Shown here: piece by piece, positions 32,811 through 41,367 of the stretch
Layout: the number at the start of each line of letters is the position of its first letter
How positions within the stretch are numbered: position 1 is the first letter of the stretch
NCBI RefSeq assembly: GCF_034424805.1
Contig: NZ_JAXOUF010000024.1
Location: forward strand, 1 to 64,000
Reading direction: 5' to 3'
DNA from: Labrys sedimenti
GTDB lineage: Bacteria; Pseudomonadota; Alphaproteobacteria; Rhizobiales; Labraceae
DNA: 64,000 nucleotides
Notes under the pieces: model-generated
Seen by the model: the letters and a program-made list of their open reading frames with translations, nothing else
Told to the model about the DNA's origin: nothing
Database searches by the model: none
Made by a program: the position numbers and the translations under genes

Positions 32811-33378
32811 GGCTTTGCCTCCAGTTGCAGGGCGCGACCGTAAGCAGCCTTTGTCGTGGGACTTCGCCGCCAGGGCGGAGATTTGTCGAAAAGCTTGTAC
32901 CGGCGCGTCCCGTGACATTTGGATACGGTTGAGGCTACCTGCAGGGACGCTCGGCGTGGCAGGATCCGTTGGTGGTATCACTGGCGCTTCAGCGCATGTT
33001 CGCGGCAGCCCCGTCGCTTTCACCGTCCGGCATCGCCCGGACCAGAATTCGTTTCAGACGGTGCTTGTTCCCTGAAACCGGCAAAAGCCTGGGACCTTTA
33101 CTCGCCCTGGTTTCAACGAAGGCCTGTGACAATTTCTTACAAAACAGCCTGCTTCCCGACAAACTTGTGAGGCAGTTGCCGGCTATTCTCAAAACAACGG
33201 CGATTAGGAATGTGGCGTTCGGTCGATGATGTTCGAAGATAAGGTCAGGATTGCGCTTTTCTTCAATCTACCGATGCAGATTGACACTGTCTAAATTGCA
33301 GGATTACTTTCAACCTCGCTCTTTAGATTTACAGGAAGTTGTGTTTTCGTTGGAGCGAAAATCTATCTGTGAGGTAAT
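32811..33378. other. 568-bp spacer, GC-rich to AT-rich transition
   Basis: No gene of convincing quality was seen. The left half has average composition. From about 33120 the DNA becomes more AT-rich. A small hairpin TTTTCG/CGAAAA at about 33344-33361 lies just upstream of the ribosome site of the 38-aa frame. The region likely holds the promoters of the flanking small genes, but no clear boxes were found. Confidence 0.45.
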
Positions 33379-33495
33379 ATGAGCGATCAGATCATCAACG
33401 CCATTCTCCCTGCTGCAAAATATATCTATATCGTTTCTGTATTAACTTTTCTTTCGGTACAGATTTTAATCACCTATCGTTATTATAAAGGTTGA
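33379..33495 (+). CDS. Very small single-helix membrane protein, 38 aa
   Basis: The frame starts MSDQIINAILPAAKYIYIV and continues as one hydrophobic helix (IYIVSVLTFLSVQILITY) ending in RYYKG. GTGAGGT lies directly upstream with good spacing, and a strong hairpin follows at 33543-33571, so it has the outline of a complete mini-gene. Composition is AT-rich, unlike its neighbours. No family is recognised; it may be a small regulatory or stress membrane protein. Confidence 0.55.
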   Translation: MSDQIINAILPAAKYIYIVSVLTFLSVQILITYRYYKG

Positions 33496-33542
33496 ATAAG
33501 GTATTATTTCACTCTTCTGGTTGATTTCAGCGGAAGACATTT

Positions 33543-33571
33543 CTCGGCCCGTATCGGTGATACGGGCCGAG
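33543..33571. terminator. Hairpin terminator between the 38-aa frame and the FkbM gene
   Basis: CTCGGCCCGTATC and GATACGGGCCGAG form a perfect 13-bp stem with a GGT loop. Downstream on the + strand comes TGTGTTCCT, only a weak T-tract. It sits between convergent genes and could end transcription from both sides. Confidence 0.65.
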
Positions 33572-33653
33572 TGTGTTCCTGAAGCTCTCATGCCCATCAC
33601 CCTTTAGCCATCCTCAAAACACCATCCTTCGAGATGTTTCCCTTGGGGAAGGG

Positions 33654-34439
33654 TTAGAATCCGTCCGGTTTTGACGGAAGCGTAGCTGCGGCCGGAGGAA
33701 GAGCGAAAAGCGCGTTGGAGACACAGAACATCTCGCCTTCGGCGACGATATAATCGTTGTAGGATGCGACGAAGCGATAGCCATGGGGCCGCAGCAGCGT
33801 ATCGATGGAGATCAGGTCGCCGCCCACCGCGTTCTCCTTGGGCTGCAAATCGTTGAACTCCACATAGATGAATTTGATGGCCCGCCGTTCCAGCAGGGCG
33901 CTACTGCCCTCGAGAACCATGCGGTCGAAACCCTCGGTGTCGAGCTTGAGAATGTCTACCGCCTCGAAGCCGTTTTGCTGGCAATAGGCGTCGAGGGTTA
34001 TCGACCGCACGCTGATCCGCGTGGCGTCCTGAGGGTAGCGCAGTGCATATTGCGCGCAGTCGCTGAGGCTGTTGATCTTGGAAGAGGGGTATTCGAACAT
34101 GTCGACGGTGCCGGTCTGCGTGCCCAGGGCGGTATTCACGCCGGTAAACCGGTGCTGCCCGCCGAGCCGCTGCATCAGGATTTCGAATGTACCCGGGTGC
34201 GGCTCGAAGCCGACGATTCTCGCGCCGGGGAATTTGCGCAGGGCCAGGGCGGCCGTCTCGCCATCATTGGCACCGACATCGAAGACCGTGGCAATGGGAT
34301 AGCGCCAATCCTCGGCAAGATGCCGAATGTCGGCCCAGGGATCATGGCCGAATTTGGCGCCGGCCCTGATCAGGAGCAGTCCGTGCCGGGCCAGCACCCG
34401 TTTCACCAGCCTGGAGATTTGTGCGCGAAGAAAATCCAT
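33654..34439 (-). CDS. FkbM-family methyltransferase
   Basis: This 261-aa protein has the SAM-binding opening VFDVGANDGETAALALRKFPGARIVGFEPHP and the FkbM hallmark DILKLDTEGFDRMVLEG. Such enzymes O-methylate sugars or polyketides; near surface-polysaccharide genes, methylation of a sugar hydroxyl is likely. The ATG gives a normal N-terminus. A longer in-frame reading to 34757 looks non-coding and overlaps the divergent epimerase gene's start. It stands alone on the minus strand. Confidence 0.87.
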   Translation of the reverse strand: MDFLRAQISRLVKRVLARHGLLLIRAGAKFGHDPWADIRHLAEDWRYPIATVFDVGANDGETAALALRKFPGARIVGFEPHPGTFEILMQRLGGQHRFTGVNTALGTQTGTVDMFEYPSSKINSLSDCAQYALRYPQDATRISVRSITLDAYCQQNGFEAVDILKLDTEGFDRMVLEGSSALLERRAIKFIYVEFNDLQPKENAVGGDLISIDTLLRPHGYRFVASYNDYIVAEGEMFCVSNALFALPPAAATLPSKPDGF

Positions 34440-34709
34440 CGCCGTGCTGCACTCCAAGCTCGCCCGCCTTGACCGCTGGGCGGGCGGGGATGATCGACGA
34501 AGGCTTATTAAGTCATTTTGCCCGGCATGGCAGCCCTGTTCCAGCCATTGCGGGGAATGTTCATGAGGCAAGGGAGAAGAGGAGCGCCGACGGGCGGTGG
34601 TGCATAGTCTCCCGCGTGATTTGACGACTCCCCAAAAATCGATAGGTTTCTTGGTCATGAAGGTCTTGAATAACGGCATCGCGCTGGCGAGACGAACAGG
34701 AATGCGGCT

Positions 34710-35687
34710 TTGAGCAGCGTCTTGGTGACGGGGGGCGCCGGATTTCTCGGTTCGCATCTGTGCGAGCGCCTGCTGAAAGAAAATAAAGAAGTACTATGCG
34801 TCGATAATTTCTTTACCGGATCTCGCCGCAACGTGGACCAACTTGTCGGCAGCGCTTCTTTCAAGCTGCTTGAACACGACATTACAACGCCCCTTCATGT
34901 CGAAACCGGCGAGATCTACAATCTGGCCTGCCCGGCCTCGCCGAGGCACTATCAGTTCGATCCGGTCCAGACGACCAAGACGAACGTGCTGGGTGCGATC
35001 AATGTGCTCGATCTGGCGCGGCGCCTGAAAATCAAGGTCCTGCAGGCCTCCACCTCCGAGGTCTATGGCGACCCGCATATCCATCCCCAGGTGGAGGACT
35101 ATTGGGGGAACGTCAATCCAATCGGGGCGCGTTCCTGCTATGACGAGGGCAAGCGCTGCGCCGAAACCTTGTTCTTCGATTATGTCCGCCAGTACCACGT
35201 CCCGGCCAAGGTCGTGCGGATCTTCAATACCTATGGTCCGCGCATGCAGCCCGATGATGGGCGCGTGGTGTCGAACTTCATCGTGCAGGCCCTGTGCAAC
35301 CAGGACATCACGATCTATGGCGATGGCGGGCAGACGCGTTCCTTCTGTTATGTCAACGATTTGATCGAAGCGCTTGTTCGCATGATGGCGACGCCGGCCG
35401 ATATTCACGGACCGGTCAATATCGGCAATCCGGTGGAGATGACCGTCCGGCACCTCGCCGAACTCATTATCGAGCTGACGGGCTCCTCGTCCCGGCTCCG
35501 ATTCCGAGCCTTGCCGACGGACGACCCGCGCCAGCGCCAGCCCGATATTTCCAAGGCGCGCGAGCTTCTGGGCTGGGCCCCGTCGGTGAGCCTTGGTGAT
35601 GGCCTCGCTAGGACGATTGCCTATTTCGAGGATCTGCTGAGATCGGACGAACACAGGGTGCTGCGCAGTCTGAGCCCGGCCCAATGA
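34710..35687 (+). CDS. UDP-glucuronate decarboxylase (UDP-xylose synthase)
   Basis: This 325-aa extended-SDR enzyme has the cofactor motif GGAGFLGSH, an STSEVYGDP segment, and the active site SCYDEGKR (Tyr-x3-Lys), which is characteristic of UDP-xylose synthases. It binds NAD and converts UDP-glucuronate to UDP-xylose in the cytoplasm, supplying a pentose donor for polysaccharide synthesis. The TTG start has AGGA 8 bases upstream. It is separate from the main glycan gene run but close to it, so the product may contain xylose. Confidence 0.92.
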   Translation: MSSVLVTGGAGFLGSHLCERLLKENKEVLCVDNFFTGSRRNVDQLVGSASFKLLEHDITTPLHVETGEIYNLACPASPRHYQFDPVQTTKTNVLGAINVLDLARRLKIKVLQASTSEVYGDPHIHPQVEDYWGNVNPIGARSCYDEGKRCAETLFFDYVRQYHVPAKVVRIFNTYGPRMQPDDGRVVSNFIVQALCNQDITIYGDGGQTRSFCYVNDLIEALVRMMATPADIHGPVNIGNPVEMTVRHLAELIIELTGSSSRLRFRALPTDDPRQRQPDISKARELLGWAPSVSLGDGLARTIAYFEDLLRSDEHRVLRSLSPAQ

Positions 35688-35802
35688 GTTTTTGAGGCCG
35701 ACCCTCGGGACTGGCCGCGATCTCAATGCGATTGTTGATTTGCCGGGCTTGGTCTAACTTGCCAAGCTGACCTGACGTGGGGACTGGCGCCGGGAGAGTG
35801 GC

Positions 35803-36450
35803 ATGAAATTTCTGCTCAAGGCATGGGGCCCGTTGCTTCTGGCATTCGCCCTCGTTGTTTCGCCAATTCTGCTTGCACAAGCCCGCGCCCAGCTCATTAC
35901 GAATGGCGGCTTCGAGACGACGACGGGGTGGACTTACGCCGGGGGATCTACGCGCACGCAGGAAGGAACACTGGCTCTCAACCCGCCGGCGCATAGCGGA
36001 AGTTTTTATGGCACGATTGCTACGGGTGGCGGCACGATTTCGCAATCTATTAGTATTCCTACCGCCGGTACCTATCAATTGAGCTTCTATCTTGCGCCGC
36101 AGCTTTCTCTGTCTCTCGGGACGTTGAATTTCAGCGTGCAGATAGGTGGAACGACTTACAATTTGACCTATAATATAACGATACTTGGTCTGGGTGGGTA
36201 CAATCTTTATACACTTACGGTCAATTTGCCGGCTGGCGTAACAAATCTGGTCTTCACAAATCTACCTGGCCTTTTAACCTCCCCTTTGCGTCTGGACGAC
36301 GTCTCCCTGGTGCAGATCCCCGGGCCTGTGCCTGGTACGAGCACAATTTCCTATCTGGTCGTGATGTTCCTGGCCCTGATGCTGGGACGAAGGCAGATGA
36401 AGGATGGGCTGAGATGGCTCAGGGGCCTGTTATCGATGCGTGGCTCGTGA
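35803..36450 (+). CDS. Secreted protein with PEP-CTERM-like sorting signal
   Basis: This 215-aa protein has a signal peptide (to about residue 29, ARA-QL). Its single domain opens with LITNGGFETTTGW and ends LRLDDVSLV, the layout common in extracellular PEP-CTERM proteins with a carbohydrate-binding-like jelly-roll. The C-terminus has PVPGTS (175-180), a hydrophobic helix (182-194) and a basic GRRQMK (195-200), then an unusual 15-residue extension. This resembles an exosortase signal with VPG in place of VPEP. A GGGAGAG ribosome site precedes the ATG. The exosortase gene lies 1.5 kb away. Confidence 0.75.
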   Translation: MKFLLKAWGPLLLAFALVVSPILLAQARAQLITNGGFETTTGWTYAGGSTRTQEGTLALNPPAHSGSFYGTIATGGGTISQSISIPTAGTYQLSFYLAPQLSLSLGTLNFSVQIGGTTYNLTYNITILGLGGYNLYTLTVNLPAGVTNLVFTNLPGLLTSPLRLDDVSLVQIPGPVPGTSTISYLVVMFLALMLGRRQMKDGLRWLRGLLSMRGS

Positions 36451-36601
36451 TCTTCGTCAAAACGGCATCGTGATGCCGGCCATAGGAAGATTCGATTGGG
36501 GTTCAGCCGACACAAGTCCGATTGTGAATTGTCATTCCGTTGCGTAATCTCAGCTTTGCAACCGCGCTCCATTTCGACGACATGCGTTAGGGCGAATCCG
36601 T

Positions 36602-37447
36602 ATGCCTTCTCCCTCTATCGAGGTTTCACTGGTCGTTTTCGTGATCCTGGTGGGTATCGGTATCGCCGGATTCTTTGCTTCGTCACGGCCCTACAATATT
36701 TTTGCCGAAAGCTGGCGGCAGGCCTTCGCGACCATTTTACGCCAGCCGGGGCTCTTCCTTGCAGCCTGGTTGATTTTTGCGATTCAGGAGTTGGTGCCAC
36801 CCATGTCCTTCCTGGTGGCATGGTCTTCGGGGCTGGTCCAGATCGGCCTGCTGATCGCCTTTCATGCCCTGACGACCTATCTGCTGGCGCGCATCGCGCT
36901 ACGCCTGCATCGGGGCCTCATTCTTGACGAATGGCGTCCCGTACTGGCCACCGGCGCACGGGCCAGGCGCATGGGTTTTTACGTATTGCTGTGCTGGGCG
37001 ATCATCGGCCTGCTCAAGCACCCACCCCTGCCCAATCCGCCCGTGCCGCATGAGCAGCTCGTGCGCGCGGCCGTCTTGCTGTCCTATGCGCTCGGTTTCA
37101 TGGCAACCATTGGCCTCGCACTGGTGGGACCTGCCGCGTCCCTCGACGAGCGTCAACCGATCCGGACCTCTTTGAGGACGGTGCTGCGTGAACCGATATC
37201 CATGTTGGTGATCATCATCGGCATCAGCCTGCAGATCGGCCTGGTGATGGAGGGGGCCAATCTGGCCCTCAGCCACTACCCACAAATCGGTGATATGCGC
37301 CTGCTCGCAGCACCGATCATCTGGGCGTTCATGGCGCTCGTCCTGTTCATGTCGGAATTCGCGTTGGTGATCTTCCTCACGCGGATGTGGGAGGACCGCT
37401 ATGAAGAGGACACGCGCAACGCGGCCCACAATTTCAATTGGACCTGA
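36602..37447 (+). CDS. Multi-pass membrane protein of unknown function
   Basis: This 281-aa protein has about six to seven hydrophobic helices (VSLVVFVILVGIGIAGFFAS, LFLAAWLIFAIQELV, FYVLLCWAIIGLL, LVIIIGISLQIGLVM, FMALVLFMSEFALVIFLT). No catalytic motif is visible. It does not match a family I recognise. It follows the sorted-protein gene on the same strand and is convergent with the exosortase partner gene, 7 bp away. A link to that system is only positional. Confidence 0.75.
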   Translation: MPSPSIEVSLVVFVILVGIGIAGFFASSRPYNIFAESWRQAFATILRQPGLFLAAWLIFAIQELVPPMSFLVAWSSGLVQIGLLIAFHALTTYLLARIALRLHRGLILDEWRPVLATGARARRMGFYVLLCWAIIGLLKHPPLPNPPVPHEQLVRAAVLLSYALGFMATIGLALVGPAASLDERQPIRTSLRTVLREPISMLVIIIGISLQIGLVMEGANLALSHYPQIGDMRLLAAPIIWAFMALVLFMSEFALVIFLTRMWEDRYEEDTRNAAHNFNWT

Positions 37448-37454
37448 GTGCTCC

Positions 37455-37940
37455 TCAGGGATTGGTGAGCAGGGCTGACCAGTCGAGGCCGTTGTTCCGG
37501 CACTGTCGGGGCGAGAAGACGGCGAGGCCGATTGAGTCCCAGGCGCTCGCCCTGGAAAGGCCGAGCATGACGCCGAGCTTGCGCCGCAACCACGGCCAGG
37601 CGAGATCTCGCAGATGCAGGCTTGGCACGGCGGCGCCGCCATAGACGGTGATCAGCTCTTCATCGGCGCCCGACATGTCGGCGAGGAACTGGGTGGCATC
37701 GCGGTGGATGGTCTCCGTCAGCACAGCCCGTGTCGGCACGCCACAGCCGGGCCGGGTGAAGGAGAGTTCGGGCCCGAGCGCGGTCTTGCGTTGGGCCGAG
37801 AGCGCAAAGCCGGCTTTCGCGAAAGCCGATGCGATCTGGGCTTCCGGAGCAGTTTGGAGGGGAAGACGAGCCTGGCGGATGGCGAGGGCGAGGGAACACG
37901 CCACGAGCGCGGCAGCCAGGACATGGAACAGGCGGGTCAT
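37455..37940 (-). CDS. Small exosortase-associated secreted/anchored protein
   Basis: This 161-aa protein has an N-terminal signal or anchor (LFHVLAAALVACSLALAI), then a soluble region with two cysteines (C66 in RPGCG, C147 in PRQCR) that could form a disulfide. It overlaps the exosortase gene by ATGA, so the two are made together. In other exosortase systems a small EpsI-type domain plays a helper role. This protein is not a clear EpsI match, but the position is comparable. Last gene of the glycan run. Confidence 0.7.
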   Translation of the reverse strand: MTRLFHVLAAALVACSLALAIRQARLPLQTAPEAQIASAFAKAGFALSAQRKTALGPELSFTRPGCGVPTRAVLTETIHRDATQFLADMSGADEELITVYGGAAVPSLHLRDLAWPWLRRKLGVMLGLSRASAWDSIGLAVFSPRQCRNNGLDWSALLTNP

Positions 37941-38785
37941 GCCGGGGGCCGCATCTGCGCAGGCCTGGCCCGGTGGTAGGCGAGGGCGAGGATCAGGACG
38001 GCATAGAACGCCGCCAGGAAGCTCGCACCCGTGCCCTCATGCCAGACCAGATAGCCCTCCTTCGAGGCGCAGATCAGCACCAGCCGCAGCCAGTTCAAGG
38101 CGAAGGTGATGCCGATGATGAGCAGAAATGCCGGGCGGTCGGAACGGCGGAGCGGCCCCCCGAAGCCGACGGCGATGATGGCATAGGCCGTGAGGTTCTG
38201 GACCAAAGTGGTCGAGGTGGCGCAGCCCCACATCACGTCGAAGCCGATATTGTCGGCGGGGCGGAGGATATAGGTGCCATAGCCCGAGACGTTCTGCCCT
38301 ACCATCTGGAGCGCGGCTCGGGCGACCGTGGCATCGAGCAGGCCGACGACATTGTGAAGGATGAGGAAGGGCCAGCCCAGAAGCACGAACTGGGCAATGA
38401 AGGCCAGCAGCGCAAGGGCGGAGGCGCGGCAGGAAGGGCACTTTCGCAGCCGCCACGCCGCAAGGATGGCGAGCGCCAGCGCGGCCGCGAGTGGTATTTG
38501 GCGCAGCACGAGCACGCAGGTGGCCATCGCTGCGAGAGTGAAGGCGGCCTCACCGGCCCGGAAAGGGGTATCGCGCTGCTCGCGACCGATCAGGCGGACG
38601 ATCATCGCGATCTCGATCACTTCCAGGACCGAGATCACATTGGGCAGGTCGCCGATCTGCCGCAAAGGCTGCTGGGCCAGCCGATAATACAGCCATTCCA
38701 GGCAGACGAGGACGAGGCACCAGCCATAGACGGCCTGGCAGGAAACGGTACGCAAGGGCGCTTTGGCTTCAGGAACCGGCGACAT
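37937..38785 (-). CDS. Exosortase-family membrane protease/transpeptidase, divergent
   Basis: This 282-aa protein has about eight helices. The region LQMVGQNVSGYGTYIL followed by GFDVMWGCATSTTLVQNL matches the exosortase core, where a GLxVxxxGNxI strand precedes the catalytic Cys. The proposed triad is Cys188, Arg234 (ALNWLRLVLI) and His249 (YLVWHEGTG). The usual AC(S/G)GLR around Cys is replaced by WGCATSTT, so it is not one of the common subtypes. Exosortases cleave C-terminal sorting signals at the inner membrane. It overlaps the carbamoyltransferase gene by 17 bp and its small partner by 4 bp. Confidence 0.78.
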   Translation of the reverse strand: MSPVPEAKAPLRTVSCQAVYGWCLVLVCLEWLYYRLAQQPLRQIGDLPNVISVLEVIEIAMIVRLIGREQRDTPFRAGEAAFTLAAMATCVLVLRQIPLAAALALAILAAWRLRKCPSCRASALALLAFIAQFVLLGWPFLILHNVVGLLDATVARAALQMVGQNVSGYGTYILRPADNIGFDVMWGCATSTTLVQNLTAYAIIAVGFGGPLRRSDRPAFLLIIGITFALNWLRLVLICASKEGYLVWHEGTGASFLAAFYAVLILALAYHRARPAQMRPPA

Positions 38786-40577
38786 GCTTATCGGCGGCGT
38801 GCCGGCTGTCGGGCATGGCGGCAGGCGCTACGTCCTGTCGGCGCCGGATCATCACGTGCCCGAGCACCAGAATGTCCATGCGCGTGCGCAGGAAGCAGTC
38901 GAGCGCCTCGCGCGGGGTGCAGACGATGGGCTCGTTCTCGTTGAAGGAGGTGTTGAGCACCATGGGAACGCCGGTCTGCTCGAAGAAGGTGGAAATCAGC
39001 GCATGATAGGTCGGGTTGGCCTTTTGCTGCACCGTCTGGGGCCGCCCCGTGCCATCCACATGGGTGATGGCGGGCACGAGGGCACGCTTGTCGGGCCGGA
39101 CCGGGAGGACCTCGGTCATGAACGGCACCTCGTCGATGCCCTCGAACCAATCGGCGGCATGCTCGGCGAGAATAGAGGGCGCGAACGGCCGGAACGACTC
39201 GCGGCGCTTTATCTTGTGGTTGAGAAGCTGCTTGATGTCGGCCCGCCGGGGATCGCACAGGATGGAGCGGCTGCCGAGCGCGCGCGGTCCCCATTCCATG
39301 CGCCCGTCGAACCAGCCGACGACATGGCCGGCCGCGATGGCTGAGGCCGTCTCGCGGCAAAGCTCGCCATCATCGCCAAAATGCCGGATGTCACAGCCCA
39401 TGGCGGCCAGATTGGCGGTTTCAGCCGTCAGCAACTGATTGATGTCATCGGGGGCATAGGCCGGCCCCCAATAGGCATGGTCCATCGCGGCTGTGCGCCT
39501 GCCCCCCGTTTGGTGCCACAGAGCCAGGGCGGCGCCGAGAGCACCGCCGGCATCACCGGCTGCGGGCTGCACATAGAGATGCCGGAAGGCGGTGGTTTGC
39601 CGGATCTTGCCGTTGGCCACCGAATTGAGGGCGCAGCCGCCGGCCAAAGCGAGGTTCGGCAGGCGATATTTGTCCCAGACGGCCTGCAGGATGTGGTCGA
39701 GGACCTCCTCATAAAGGGCCTGGACCGAGGACGCGATGTCGTGATGGCGTTCGGTCAGTGCCTCGTTCGGCGCTCTCGCCGGGCCGAGCAGGCCCTCCAG
39801 GGCAGCCGAGTAGAGCGGGGCGAAGACCGGGGCACCGCCCTGCCAGTCGAAGGCGATCTTCTCGCGATGGTGCCGGAAATAGCAAAGATCGAGAGCGAAA
39901 GTTCCCGCCGCTTCAAGCCTGACGACGCGCCGCAGCCTGTCGAGGAAGGTGGGCCTGCCATAGGGCGCCAGGCCCATGACCTTGTATTCGTCGCCATAAT
40001 GCGGAAAGCCGAGATATTGGGTGAGCGCCTGGTAGAACAGGCCGATGGAATGGGGAAACAGCACCCGTTTTTCGATGGCGATCGCACTGCCATGCCCGCT
40101 GCCCCACGCCGTGGAGGAAAAGTCGCCGAAGCCGTCGAGCGAGAGGACGGCTGCCTCCTCGAAAGGGGAGGCGAAAAAGGCCGATGCCAGATGGGCGAGG
40201 TGATGCCCGACCCGATGCACCGCACCCTTGAAACGCTGGCCGGGAAAGGCGGTAGCCAGCTCATCGGCGACGGAGAGGCGCTTGCGCCGATTGCCGAAGC
40301 GATCGAGCACGAGGGCGAGATCGGGCCTGTGACGTACGAGATGGGCCAGGCGCTCGAGGCGATGCACCTTCGGGTCGCTGTTGACGGCGACATGGTCGAC
40401 ATCCCCAAGCCCGATACCGGCCTCCTGCAGGCAATAGGCGATGGCCCGGCTGGGAAACCCCGCCCAATGCTTGATGCGGCGAAAGCGCTCCTCCTCGGCG
40501 GCGGCGACGATCTGCCCGTTCCTGAGAAGGCAGGCCGCGGCATCGGCGTGGTAGGCATTGAGGCCGAGGATGATCAA
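38769..40577 (-). CDS. Carbamoyltransferase, NodU/CmcH family
   Basis: This 602-aa enzyme has an N-terminal Kae1/YrdC-like domain with metal-binding His125, His126 and His129 (VGHHLAHL) plus NAYHADAA (His10) and LDGFGDFSS. The C-terminal carbamoyltransferase domain contains GRMEWGPRALGSRSIL and VLNTSFNENEPIV. It moves a carbamoyl group from carbamoyl phosphate to a hydroxyl, typically on a sugar, as in Nod factor or antibiotic synthesis. Within this gene run its target is most likely a sugar of the polysaccharide. Confidence 0.93.
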   Translation of the reverse strand: MIILGLNAYHADAAACLLRNGQIVAAAEEERFRRIKHWAGFPSRAIAYCLQEAGIGLGDVDHVAVNSDPKVHRLERLAHLVRHRPDLALVLDRFGNRRKRLSVADELATAFPGQRFKGAVHRVGHHLAHLASAFFASPFEEAAVLSLDGFGDFSSTAWGSGHGSAIAIEKRVLFPHSIGLFYQALTQYLGFPHYGDEYKVMGLAPYGRPTFLDRLRRVVRLEAAGTFALDLCYFRHHREKIAFDWQGGAPVFAPLYSAALEGLLGPARAPNEALTERHHDIASSVQALYEEVLDHILQAVWDKYRLPNLALAGGCALNSVANGKIRQTTAFRHLYVQPAAGDAGGALGAALALWHQTGGRRTAAMDHAYWGPAYAPDDINQLLTAETANLAAMGCDIRHFGDDGELCRETASAIAAGHVVGWFDGRMEWGPRALGSRSILCDPRRADIKQLLNHKIKRRESFRPFAPSILAEHAADWFEGIDEVPFMTEVLPVRPDKRALVPAITHVDGTGRPQTVQQKANPTYHALISTFFEQTGVPMVLNTSFNENEPIVCTPREALDCFLRTRMDILVLGHVMIRRRQDVAPAAMPDSRHAADKHVAGS

Positions 40578-40593
40578 GCCGGAACCCTTCCCG

Positions 40594-41367
40594 TCATTTT
40601 GCCAGGCGCCGATCGATCAGGGCCAAGGCAATCAGGCATTCGGCGATCACGCGTTGCAGGGTGTAGTACCAGCCCGCCCAGCCATCGAGGAAGGCACCTT
40701 TCCGGAACAAGGTGTAGAAGAACACCAGGAGCGGTGCCGGCCATGCCCGCAGTCTGAGACGGTCGACCCGGCTCAGCGCCTCGTTCGGGCTGGCAAGCAG
40801 GTGGTCCGCCTCGATCTGCGCATAGCGCTTCTGGGAATCGACCCATCTGAGAAGGGGCTTGCGGTCGTCGTGATAGAGGGGGGCCGCCAGGGTGCCGACC
40901 TCGCCCGCCACGCTCACGCGATGGCCATGGCCCTCGTCGCGGTAGTGCGCCGCCTGCCGGCGATAGAGCACGGTGCGGGGCGGATAGAGCGTCCCGCGCA
41001 GGGGCCTGCCGTGGATGCGATAGACGAACGCCGCCGAATAGCCCTGCGCGGTTCCTTCGCGGAGGGACTGGATTTCGTGAACGAGATCCTGGCTCAATTC
41101 ATAGTCGGCATCGAGCGAGAGCACCCAGGGGGTGTCGATGAGGCCAAGGCCGAAATTGCACTGACCGGCGAAACTGTCGAAGGGGCGGTGCACCACATCG
41201 ACATTGGCATATCGGCCCGCGATCTCGAGGGTCTCGTCCGTGCTGCCGCTGTCCACCAGCAGGATGCGCGGCGCCCAGCCGAGCCTGTCGAGGCAGCGGG
41301 CCAGGTTGGGAGCTTCGTTGAAGCTCAGGACGAGGACGGTCGTCTGCGGTGCGATCAACTCAGACAT
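40594..41367 (-). CDS. Family 2 glycosyltransferase
   Basis: This 257-aa cytoplasmic-face enzyme has the GT-A opening TTVLVLSFNEAPNLARCLDRL, a substrate-binding VDSGSTDETLEIA and the metal-binding SLDADYELS. The late segment with YAQIEADHLL and FRKGAFLDGWAGWYYTL is shared with lipopolysaccharide-core beta-glucosyltransferases of the WaaE/KdtX type. The start ATG gives an 8-bp overlap with the upstream transferase gene. The sugar it transfers is unknown. Confidence 0.9.
   Translation of the reverse strand: MSELIAPQTTVLVLSFNEAPNLARCLDRLGWAPRILLVDSGSTDETLEIAGRYANVDVVHRPFDSFAGQCNFGLGLIDTPWVLSLDADYELSQDLVHEIQSLREGTAQGYSAAFVYRIHGRPLRGTLYPPRTVLYRRQAAHYRDEGHGHRVSVAGEVGTLAAPLYHDDRKPLLRWVDSQKRYAQIEADHLLASPNEALSRVDRLRLRAWPAPLLVFFYTLFRKGAFLDGWAGWYYTLQRVIAECLIALALIDRRLAK

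Noticed and set aside
36463..36478. CGGCATC-GT-GATGCCG palindrome after the sorted-protein gene
   Set aside because: The 7-bp arms with a 2-base centre are too tight for a hairpin of full length and there is no T-run. It could be a chance palindrome.
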